A stretch of 22,272 nucleotides of DNA from a virus. Positions 17,007-22,061 of the stretch are shown in pieces (position 1 is the first letter of the stretch; each line of letters opens with the position of its first letter). The stretch is from IMG/VR virus record IMGVR_UViG_3300046812_000468, positions 1 to 22,272 of that record. One strand, written 5' to 3'. Under the pieces are notes generated by a model. The model had not been told where the DNA came from, did no database searches, and worked only from the letters and a program-made list of their open reading frames with translations. Made by a program: the position numbers and the translations under genes.

Positions 17007-17392
17007 CGTGTAGGGGCATAAGCTCGGAGGCAATGCTCCGTGCAATAGACGTCGCCCTTCGTTTTCATGCCGCAATAAGTCACGCCGCCCTTGCGCGCGT
17101 CGCCATAGGGCCAGCGGCATGTCGTCGCCGTCAGTTGCATGAGGGTCATTTCGCCTTGTGCTGGCGACGGCTCTGAAGTCGCCGGTGGAGATGGCGGCAG
17201 GGGACGAACTTCAACCTTTTTCATGACCGGAGGACGTCCCAGATCGACGCCTTTGGCGCGCAGGCGGGCAAGAATGCCGCTGATCGTGTTCTTGGTCACG
17301 TTGAGGTTGACGCCGATCTGGGAGGCGCTAAGGCCATCAGACCACATGCCGATGATTTTCTTTTCGGTCTCCCGAAGTGGACGATCGATCAA
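17003..17392 (-). CDS. gcrA: GcrA-like cell-cycle transcription regulator
   Basis: 129 residues from TTG at 17392, which overlaps the upstream gene's stop (TTGA) and has GGGAG nine bases before it; a TTG at 17413 would add seven residues. The start chosen lines up with the known GcrA N-terminus. ETEKKIIGMWSDGLSASQIGVNL (residues 8-30) is the helix-turn-helix opening. A Pro/Ser linker follows, then the conserved C-terminal block TTCRWPYGD (90-98), TYCGMK (105-110) and VYCTEHCLRAY (115-125). In Caulobacter, GcrA binds sigma-70 RNA polymerase and acts at GANTC-methylated promoters. A phage copy may redirect host cell-cycle transcription or control the phage's own genes; which is inference. Confidence 0.85.
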   Translation of the reverse strand: MIDRPLRETEKKIIGMWSDGLSASQIGVNLNVTKNTISGILARLRAKGVDLGRPPVMKKVEVRPLPPSPPATSEPSPAQGEMTLMQLTATTCRWPYGDARKGGVTYCGMKTKGDVYCTEHCLRAYAPTR

Positions 17393-17889
17393 TAGCGCAG
17401 GCTCCCGGCCCAAGGCGCGGCCTTGGAGAAGTGATCCTGCGGCATGTTGGCGACCGCGGTCGGGCTGAACAGCAGCGAATTATCGGTCACGCCGAGCGCA
17501 TGCGCAGTGACCTTGGTCAAGACATAAAGCGCCGGTTTGGCCGTGGGCTCATCATGCCGGGTGTAGCGGAATGAACGCGGCGCCGGAGCCTCATCCTCGT
17601 CCACGCGCGGCCGATGGAAAGCGTAGTGGATCCTTGCGTGATAGGGAGCCGCGTAGACCGGCCGGAAGCGCCTGAAGTGGGCATATGGCCTCGGCGCGAC
17701 CTGATGGGGCTGGACGGCCTTCTCCGGCTGCCGGGCGCTGGTGTCATAGCCGAAGATCCGGGCGGATGGCGGCGGCGTCAGCGCGGTGGCGGCGACGTGC
17801 GACTGGCGCGGCTGGTGACGGTGCAGGTGGGCCTCTGCGCCGACCGAAGCCGTACACAAAGCGAGAATAAGGAATGCAGTTTTGCGCAT
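17389..17889 (-). CDS. Secreted His/Pro/Arg-rich protein, function unknown
   Basis: 166 residues; AAGGAG seven bases before the ATG. A signal peptide is clear (MRKTAFLILALCTASVGAEA, cleavage probably after AEA). The mature part starts HLHRHQPRQSH and is rich in His, Pro, Arg and Tyr (PYAHFRRFRPVYAAPYHARIHYAFHRPR), a low-complexity basic region. A more ordered C-terminal 50 residues follow (KPALYVLTKVTAHALGVTD; LLFSPTAVANMPQDHFSKAAPW). No family is recognised. The site for this gene lies over the stop of the membrane peptide before it, and its own stop overlaps the GcrA-like start, so they are likely co-translated. Periplasmic location is expected. Confidence 0.7.
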   Translation of the reverse strand: MRKTAFLILALCTASVGAEAHLHRHQPRQSHVAATALTPPPSARIFGYDTSARQPEKAVQPHQVAPRPYAHFRRFRPVYAAPYHARIHYAFHRPRVDEDEAPAPRSFRYTRHDEPTAKPALYVLTKVTAHALGVTDNSLLFSPTAVANMPQDHFSKAAPWAGSLRY

Positions 17890-17901
17890 GTGTGTTCTCC
17901 T

Positions 17902-18018
17902 TCAGTGCGCGAACGGGATGCCTTTTTTGTTGATCGATCGGATCAACCAGACAATGAAAACGATCAGGGCCAGAATTGGCGCGACTAAAAAACCACAGAG
18001 GAATCCGAGCCAGAACAT
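17902..18018 (-). CDS. 38-residue membrane peptide
   Basis: An ATG with a near-perfect AAAGGAGGTG site, placed inside the last 34 bases of the Cys-rich gene in another frame. The product is almost wholly hydrophobic for residues 1-26 (MFWLGFLCGFLVAPILALIV then FIVWLI) with a basic tail RSINKKGIPFAH. One transmembrane helix with the C-terminus in the cytoplasm is expected. No family is recognised. It lies in an operon with exported proteins, including a cysteine peptidase-like one, so a lysis-related or membrane-anchoring role is possible but unproven. Confidence 0.65.
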   Translation of the reverse strand: MFWLGFLCGFLVAPILALIVFIVWLIRSINKKGIPFAH

Positions 18019-18245
18019 CGCAACACCTCCTTTATTTCTTCAGCGAATTGAGCGTTGGCCTTGGCCAGCTCGATCATCGCGTGTTTTTTGTCGTAGCAGT
18101 GGCAATCGGCAGGTTGCCGATCGCCGGTGAAGTCCGGAGAGCATATGCAATGCGGGCTCGAGCAGCGGCTGATCCGCTCGATATTAGCCTTGCGGCGCTC
18201 GAGGGCGCAAATGATCCAGTCCACGGAATCAGGCTCCTGTTTCAT
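17985..18245 (-). CDS. Small Cys-rich protein, function unknown
   Basis: 86 residues from the ATG at 18245, with AAAGGA nine bases upstream, over the stop of the preceding gene; a TTG six codons earlier would overlap that gene and lacks a good site. Seven Cys are present (13, 28, 33, 35, 48, 50, 77), most in RCSSPHCIC (27-35) and DCHCYDKKH (47-55), a spacing that could bind a metal. No signal peptide is seen, so it is probably cytoplasmic. The C-terminal half is a charged helix (MIELAKANAQFAEEIKEVL). No family recognised. Confidence 0.6.
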   Translation of the reverse strand: MKQEPDSVDWIICALERRKANIERISRCSSPHCICSPDFTGDRQPADCHCYDKKHAMIELAKANAQFAEEIKEVLRCSGSDSSVVF

Positions 18246-18259
18246 ATGCGGCCATCCTT

Positions 18260-18901
18260 TCAAACTGGCGCCCGAAAAGCGACGATGCTGCGCTTGGACA
18301 CCACGCCATAGCCGACATTGTGCAAGTGATTGCCGGACAGCAGCAAGATCGACGTCGGATAAACCTTGGCGACGATGCCGATATGATGCGGCAGCACAGC
18401 GACCACGCCGGGCTTTGGAGTGCTAGGGCGTCCATAGCGGGCATAGTCGATGGCGGCAAGTGATCCCAGCCGCGTATAACCCGCCTCACGCAGCCACAGG
18501 CCGGTTGCAGCGGCGCACCATTTGCCGTGAAAGCCGGTGAAGTTGCCGTGGCCGACATAATGCTCGGCCACCCGCAGCACCCGCTCGTCGCCCACCGGCG
18601 CGGTCGCAGAATAGAAGCTGAGACCAAAAAGATTCCAGCCCTGTTCCTGCGGCTGCGGCTGCGGCTGCGGTTGTGCTCTGACATATACGCGGGCGCGAAC
18701 ACGACGGTGCGCGACATGACGCCAACGATGGCGAGGAGCTGGCGCTTGCGCGCGATCGGCAGATTGCTGCTGCACTTCCATGCCAAAAATGCGAGCGACG
18801 TTGATATTTTGATTGGAGGATTGCGGCAGCGGGTTCACTCTAGCGAAGGCCGGTGAGGAACATGCCGCGAGTAAGGCCGTGATGGTGAGGATCTTCAACA
18901 T
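18260..18901 (-). CDS. Exported cysteine peptidase/amidase-like protein (NlpC/P60-CHAP type, TIGR02594-like)
   Basis: 213 residues; AAAGGA six bases before the ATG. The N-terminus MLKILTITALLAACSSPAFA is a signal sequence. LAAC at 11-14 fits a lipobox, while AFA at 18-20 fits ordinary cleavage, so lipoprotein or periplasmic are both possible. A basic and PQ-repeat linker (QPQPQPQPQ, residues 77-85) leads to a domain from about residue 105 with the features of the family: GKWCAAATGLWLREAG (nucleophile Cys129), PHHIGIVAKV (His172/173) and LLLSGNH (Asn191). Members cleave cell-wall peptides. Because it is Sec-exported it would not need a holin, unlike the GH19 lysin. A role in lysis, entry exclusion or wall remodelling is inference. 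Confidence 0.72.
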   Translation of the reverse strand: MLKILTITALLAACSSPAFARVNPLPQSSNQNINVARIFGMEVQQQSADRAQAPAPRHRWRHVAHRRVRARVYVRAQPQPQPQPQEQGWNLFGLSFYSATAPVGDERVLRVAEHYVGHGNFTGFHGKWCAAATGLWLREAGYTRLGSLAAIDYARYGRPSTPKPGVVAVLPHHIGIVAKVYPTSILLLSGNHLHNVGYGVVSKRSIVAFRAPV

Positions 18902-18921
18902 TCTGCGTCCTTTCTGGTCAC

Positions 18922-18956
18922 AAAAAGAGCGCGCCCTGCGCTAACAAGGCGCGCTC
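18922..18956 (-). terminator. Rho-independent terminator after the Gly-rich secreted gene
   Basis: On the minus strand a perfect 9-base stem GAGCGCGCC / GGCGCGCTC with a 12-base loop is followed at once by TTTTTG. It lies 24 bases beyond the stop of the Gly-rich gene and just before the peptidase-like gene, so it either ends the upstream transcript or attenuates read-through into that gene. Confidence 0.88.
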
Positions 18957-18980
18957 GATTACTCAACTAGCTTGAGCTGC

Positions 18981-19343
18981 TCAGTGACCGGCGACGCCGC
19001 CGCCGACCGCGATCACGCTGGATCCGCCCGAGGAGGTGGAACCGGCGATGCCGTTGCCCGAAGACACGGCGCCCGTGCTGGAAACGGTCGAAGCCGTTCC
19101 GGCCCCGCCGCCGCCAGCCGCAACCGGGCCGAAGAAGCCGCCGACAGCGACGCCGCCGCCGCCCGCCACGCCGGACGCGCCAGCGGTGGTGCCGCCGATC
19201 GCCGCAGCGTGCCCCAGCGAACCGGTGACGGTCGTGGAGTGCGAGTTGGTGATGACGGTGCCGCCGCCGACGCCGAAGTCGAGAGCGAAGGCGGGAGCCG
19301 CAAGCATGGACAGGCTGGCGGCGAGAACAAAGATCTTCTTCAT
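18981..19343 (-). CDS. Small secreted Gly/Ser/Ala/Thr-rich protein
   Basis: 120 residues. The signal peptide is clear (MKKIFVLAASLSMLAAPAFA, cleavage after AFA). The mature 100 residues are almost only Gly, Ala, Ser, Thr and Val, with glycine runs (GVAGGGGVAVGGFFGPV, AAGGGGAGTAS) and no Cys. Such sequence could form a flexible or beta-roll-like surface protein. GAGG lies 11 bases before the ATG, a longer spacing than usual. It has its own terminator and a long hairpin-rich leader, so expression seems independently controlled. No family is recognised. Confidence 0.65.
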   Translation of the reverse strand: MKKIFVLAASLSMLAAPAFALDFGVGGGTVITNSHSTTVTGSLGHAAAIGGTTAGASGVAGGGGVAVGGFFGPVAAGGGGAGTASTVSSTGAVSSGNGIAGSTSSGGSSVIAVGGGVAGH

Positions 19344-19516
19344 GCGTATTTTTCCTCACATGTGATGCCGGGAAATCCGTCCCGGCGCGGATTCTTGAAG
19401 TCGCTGGCCCAGTCCACGAAACCGCCTAAGTGACAGAACCAGACCAGCGACTCACTTGCTTTCGTAGCCGTTCGGGGACTACGCCCTTGCCTCTCTCATG
19501 ACAAGGGGACGCAAGA
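19344..19516 (-). other. Hairpin-rich intergenic leader, possible structured RNA
   Basis: No gene is seen in these 173 bases. On the minus strand four inverted repeats follow each other: CCCTTG...CAAGGG (loop 12), CGTAG...CTACG (loop 11), AGTCGCTGG...CCAGCGACT (19399-19407 with 19444-19452, with an inner GTCAC/GTGGAC pairing), and GCCGGGA...TCCCGGC (19367-19386). None is followed by a T run, so they are not ordinary terminators. They precede the Gly-rich secreted gene and could be a regulatory leader or a small RNA. I do not recognise a known riboswitch. Confidence 0.45.
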
Positions 19517-20308
19517 TCAGTTGGAGGCGAACTTGACGCAGACGCCCGCATCGGCGGACTTGCGCGCGCCCTTTTCGCCGCAAGCAGCGACCACGTAATG
19601 ACGTCCCTTGCTGTCGGAATAATCAGAAGCAGCGAGCGACTTCAATTCGCGCGGATGTTCGCCGGGAACCTTGCCGTGATATTCGCCCTTATAGACCGGG
19701 CCGGAGCTGTAGGTCGAGGCGACGCGCACCTCGGCGTAAGCGCCGACGCGGCAGCGGATGCCGCCAGCGACCATAGAGCGGGCCAATTCATCGTCCAAGC
19801 ACAAAGTCTGCAACGCGGCTTCGTGCTGTCCAAAGGCCCAAAGCGTACGGGCATTCAGCCTTTTGTTGCAGGGGCCGTCCTGCCAAGGAAAACCCAGCGC
19901 GCCGCCGCCTCCGACCGCGGCGCCGCCGAGCGAGACGGAGCCGTTGCAGCTTTCGATGCCCGCGGCCGACATGCCGGGCGCAAACACCGCCGGGGACTGA
20001 CCGGTCGTGGTCGAGTTGAAGGTGTTGGTGTTGGCCGCGCCAGACTGGTTGGCGTTGACCGAGCGGACGCCGACATTCTGGCTCGAATTGATGCGCGAAT
20101 TGACGTTGGAGTTGGAATTGGAGCGCGACTGCGATTGCGCGGCCGACAGCGCGGTGTTGCGGTTATTCTGGACAGGATCCGCGACAGCGTTGGAATTGGA
20201 GCGCGAATTGGAGACGCCGACGCCGACGCCGAGCGCGTTTTGCGCCATGACAGGACCAGCGGCAAGCGCCAGAGCCATCGCAGCCAGAGAGACAACCTTA
20301 AAATTCAT
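19517..20308 (-). CDS. Secreted Ser/Asn-rich protein with Cys-containing C-terminal domain
   Basis: 263 residues; GGAGG seven bases before the ATG. Signal peptide MNFKVVSLAAMALALAAGPVMAQ, cleavage after AMA/VMA. Residues 30-105 are low-complexity Ser/Asn/Arg/Gln (SNSRSNSNAV, SQSRSNSNSNVNSR). The C-terminal part from about 110 is ordered: APGMSAAGIESCNGSVSLGG, then GPCNKRLNARTLWAFGQHEAALQTLC, a block I associate with phage proteins of unknown function, and further Cys near 185, 244 and 258 that could form disulfides in the periplasm. Function unknown. Confidence 0.7.
   Translation of the reverse strand: MNFKVVSLAAMALALAAGPVMAQNALGVGVGVSNSRSNSNAVADPVQNNRNTALSAAQSQSRSNSNSNVNSRINSSQNVGVRSVNANQSGAANTNTFNSTTTGQSPAVFAPGMSAAGIESCNGSVSLGGAAVGGGGALGFPWQDGPCNKRLNARTLWAFGQHEAALQTLCLDDELARSMVAGGIRCRVGAYAEVRVASTYSSGPVYKGEYHGKVPGEHPRELKSLAASDYSDSKGRHYVVAACGEKGARKSADAGVCVKFASN
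20100..20216 (-). repeat. Short repeats coding the Ser/Asn/Arg stretch
   Basis: On the plus strand ggaattggagcgcga occurs twice, near 20116 and near 20190, with partial copies such as gaattg and gttgga around them. They code SRSNSN-type units in the secreted Ser/Asn-rich protein and look like slippage-prone low-complexity DNA. Confidence 0.6.
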
Positions 20309-20315
20309 ACTTCTT

Positions 20316-20405
20316 CCTCCGGTTTGGGCCTGCGGCCCAGTTTATGGCAGGCGCCATAATTCTTCGTGGTTTTGCTCGAGTCCAGTCACTTTTGGCGACT
20401 GGACT
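20316..20405 (-). other. Three inverted repeats at the end of the 62-residue gene
   Basis: AGTCCAGTC/GACTGGACT (20379-20387 with 20397-20405, loop 9), TTATGGC/GCCATAA (20342-20348 with 20353-20359, loop 4, covering the stop codon) and GGGCC/GGCCC (about 20327-20339, loop 3, in the gap before the Ser/Asn-rich gene). None has a T run after it on either strand. They may stabilise an RNA end or separate the two genes. Confidence 0.45.
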
Positions 20406-20530
20406 GATTTATTGGTCGCTCGCGCCACTGCAGGCAGCCAGCCGCCAAACACCCATCCAAGGGAGCCGAAGACGATGACTTCGGCGGTTATGGACAGAAA
20501 GAGACCGACCCAAGCTGCAATTTTGCGCAT
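20342..20530 (-). CDS. 62-residue membrane protein
   Basis: Its ATG overlaps the MazG-like gene's stop as TGATG, so translation is probably coupled; no strong ribosome site of its own is seen. Residues 3-32 (KIAAWVGLFLSITAEVIVFG, then SLGWVFGGWL) are hydrophobic, enough for one long or two short membrane segments. The polar tail is NKSVQSPKVTGLEQNHEELWRLP. A perfect 9-base inverted repeat lies in the part coding the tail (20379-20405). No family recognised. Confidence 0.6.
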   Translation of the reverse strand: MRKIAAWVGLFLSITAEVIVFGSLGWVFGGWLPAVARATNKSVQSPKVTGLEQNHEELWRLP

Positions 20531-20973
20531 CAGCCGAGCCTTGTCTTGTGGCCCAGCTTTTCACTGGTCGCGTTGAATTTTTTCTTGATTGCAGGCCCGG
20601 CGTCAAAATTCAGCCGGTAGCACATTAAGTCGAGGTAGATGTAGACGTCCGCAATTTCCTCTTCGATGTCAGCTCGAGTTGAGCGTGAGCCCGGCAGGCC
20701 GAGTTTTTCACGCTCCGCCTTTTTGACGACGTTGCACAGCTCGCCGACTTCACCGGCCAAGGCATTGCTCCAATAGAGCAGGCCGAGTTTTTTCTGCGGA
20801 TCATATTCAACCTGTCGAGCAGCATTTGCTTCGCGCAGGGTCGAATAGGAAACGGTGGCGCCGGGCACAGGAACGAGGGTTGCGTTTCTGACTTGCGCTA
20901 TGGCCACGCCCAGATCCAAGCCAGCCTGATCTGCGAGCAGCTGGCCCACAGCTTCGATTTCTTGAGGCGTCAT
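20530..20973 (-). CDS. MazG-like nucleotide pyrophosphohydrolase
   Basis: 147 residues from the ATG at 20973, which overlaps the upstream stop (ATGA) and has AAGGA nine bases before it; a longer frame upstream runs through the neighbouring gene. The MazG signature is present: NALAGEVGELCNVVKKAERE (residues 70-89; Glu75 and Glu78) and ADIEEEIADVYIYLDLM (101-117; Glu105/106 and Asp109), which bind Mg and the triphosphate. A C-terminal FNATSEKLG also fits. Phage MazG proteins hydrolyse NTPs/dNTPs or alarmones and may keep the host metabolically active or clear modified nucleotides. The N-terminal 45 residues are additional to the core. Confidence 0.83.
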   Translation of the reverse strand: MTPQEIEAVGQLLADQAGLDLGVAIAQVRNATLVPVPGATVSYSTLREANAARQVEYDPQKKLGLLYWSNALAGEVGELCNVVKKAEREKLGLPGSRSTRADIEEEIADVYIYLDLMCYRLNFDAGPAIKKKFNATSEKLGHKTRLG

Positions 20974-21203
20974 TTGCCGTTTTCCTTGTTGACGAGGATC
21001 AGGTTGCGGCGAATTTCCTGCCGACGCTTGGCTTCGGCGTCCATGTTCCAGTTGACGATGAAAATGCTTGCCTCGAGGTAGCAGGACACGCGGAAGACTT
21101 GAATGTCCAAGCGCCTGCAGTTGTCGAGCGCGCGACACATGGCGACAATTTGAATCTCGTCGTCAAGCGCGCCTTTCGTAGTTTTGGCCGGACTCATGGT
21201 CAT
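20970..21203 (-). CDS. Small hypothetical protein
   Basis: 77 residues; the start overlaps the upstream gene's stop (ATGA) and the stop overlaps the MazG-like start (ATGA). A second ATG two codons in is possible. The sequence is mixed helical with a central hydrophobic strand (FRVSCYLEASIFIVNWNM) and a charged helix (DAEAKRRQEIRRNLILVNKE). No family is recognised. Its tight coupling with the MazG-like gene suggests shared early expression. Confidence 0.6.
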   Translation of the reverse strand: MTMSPAKTTKGALDDEIQIVAMCRALDNCRRLDIQVFRVSCYLEASIFIVNWNMDAEAKRRQEIRRNLILVNKENGK

Positions 21204-21421
21204 GAAATTCTCTCATCGCAGGATGCAGATTTGATGATTCGTTTGGTTCGGGCGAGGGCGTTTAGGGCGCCGCGTCGATCGGATGGGGTTTTCGCGCAGA
21301 TGATTTGGGGAAGGCCGGGGACTTTGATTTTAATGTGGCTCCCGACTGTGACTTCTGGATCGTGACCGGCTTGTCGCAATAGGTCGACGATGGTTTGGAT
21401 TTCCTCTGACATGCGTGGCAT
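21200..21421 (-). CDS. HicA-fold-like small protein
   Basis: 73 residues from the ATG at 21421, which overlaps the upstream stop (TGATG); a second ATG at 21412 is also possible. The pattern is that of the small dsRBD-like HicA fold: helix EEIQTIVDLLRQAGHD, strand with GSHIKIKVPG (Gly27-Ser28-His29, the His being catalytic in HicA toxins), strand QIICAKTPSD, then helix RRGALNALARTKRII. No HicB antitoxin partner is seen beside it, and phages often carry single genes of this type, so a toxin-antitoxin role should not be assumed. It may bind RNA. Confidence 0.6.
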   Translation of the reverse strand: MPRMSEEIQTIVDLLRQAGHDPEVTVGSHIKIKVPGLPQIICAKTPSDRRGALNALARTKRIIKSASCDERIS

Positions 21422-21639
21422 CAGCGCAACATGCCACAGCTGCCGCTGCGCTCTGAGCTGGGCATCCACGCTATGCACTCCTTGCCGATGCAAGTCATCA
21501 GCGCAACACGTGCAGAGTTATCTGATTCTGTGAAAAGATCGCCGCGGTTTGTCACGCCGCACCGCGAGCCCGATTCGGGCACAATTTGAACGTAGGGGCA
21601 CCAAAGCCGTTTGGCTTCGGTTTCAAGAATCACTGGCAC
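21421..21639 (-). CDS. Small Cys-containing phage protein
   Basis: 72 residues from GTG at 21639, chosen because AAGGAG lies six bases upstream; an upstream TTG at 21672 would sit right at the -10 of the promoter. The protein has ETEAKRLWCPYVQIV near the N-terminus and MTCIGKECIAWMPS near residues 48-61. The C-x4-C-x-A-W element is one I associate with widespread small phage proteins of unknown function. Five Cys (14, 27, 50, 55, 68) could bind a metal. It is the first gene after the internal promoter, so it should be strongly expressed early. Confidence 0.62.
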   Translation of the reverse strand: MPVILETEAKRLWCPYVQIVPESGSRCGVTNRGDLFTESDNSARVALMTCIGKECIAWMPSSERSGSCGMLR

Positions 21640-21672
21640 TTGGTTCTCCTTCAGCAATCTTTCGACAATCAA

Positions 21673-21701
21673 AGGCTATGACATTCGTATTTTGCTGTCA
21701 A
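21673..21701 (-). promoter_or_regulatory. Internal promoter of the early operon
   Basis: On the minus strand: -35 TTGACA (21696-21701), 17-base spacer, -10-like TAGCCT (21673-21678). The start would fall near 21666, giving a leader of under 30 bases to the GTG. It begins three bases after the nuclease stop codon. Its spacer shares AAATACGAATGTC, at the same distance from the -35, with the promoter at 15944-15972. Confidence 0.68.
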
Positions 21702-21704
21702 CCA

Positions 21705-22061
21705 TTAATCGAGCATAAATTGAAATCTCAGACCATCAATTTCGCGCGGGGTCCGGACGATGGCATAAATTCCGCCCGCCATCTGCCATACGGCCGCAAA
21801 ATCTTTCTGGTCTTTGGACTGGCGACCATCCAATGTTTTCACTTCGACCGCGATGGCCTGCCCGTGGCAGAGCAGGATAAAATCGGCGACGCCGGGCCGC
21901 ACGCCCATCTGGCGCAACAGCGCGGCTGTCACCTTGTCACGCTTTTCGCCATTTGGAACGTGAAACCAAACCGTCTTGCGGCACGCCGTCTTCAGGACGA
22001 AGGCCGTATATTTGGTCAGCTCGCGCTCTTCATAGTCTGGCGAATCAGGGATATTCGGCAC
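21705..22061 (-). CDS. VRR-NUC domain nuclease
   Basis: 118 residues starting at GTG, overlapping the upstream stop by 17 bases; no strong ribosome site, so coupling to the upstream gene is likely. It is about the length of a stand-alone phage VRR-NUC protein. The PD-(D/E)xK core is visible: HVPNGEKRDKVTAALLRQMG then GVRPGVADFILL (Asp60), AIAVEVKT (Glu73, Lys75) and GRQSKDQKDF (Gln81/85). These proteins cut branched DNA such as Holliday junctions, or act with helicases. A role in replication or in resolving DNA before packaging is expected. Confidence 0.84.
   Translation of the reverse strand: MPNIPDSPDYEERELTKYTAFVLKTACRKTVWFHVPNGEKRDKVTAALLRQMGVRPGVADFILLCHGQAIAVEVKTLDGRQSKDQKDFAAVWQMAGGIYAIVRTPREIDGLRFQFMLD

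Noticed and set aside
17932-17950. Palindrome GTTGATC-GATCG-GATCAAC as an operator
   Set aside because: It falls within the coding part of the 38-residue peptide, has only 7-base arms and no second copy seen.
19598-20359. 253-codon plus-strand frame opposite the Ser/Asn-rich gene
   Set aside because: The minus-strand gene has a signal peptide and a strong ribosome site; the plus frame is composition-driven and has no motif.
20379-20405. Terminator after the 62-residue gene
   Set aside because: The 9-base stem lies inside coding sequence and no T run follows on either strand.
20974-21138. Longer N-terminus for the MazG-like protein
   Set aside because: The added residues overlap the neighbouring gene in another frame, are low-complexity Arg/Gln/Ser, and lie before a good ribosome site at the inner ATG.
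21200-21639. HicAB toxin-antitoxin pair
   Set aside because: The neighbour of the HicA-fold-like protein is a Cys-containing phage protein, not a HicB-like antitoxin. Single HicA-fold genes are common in phages.
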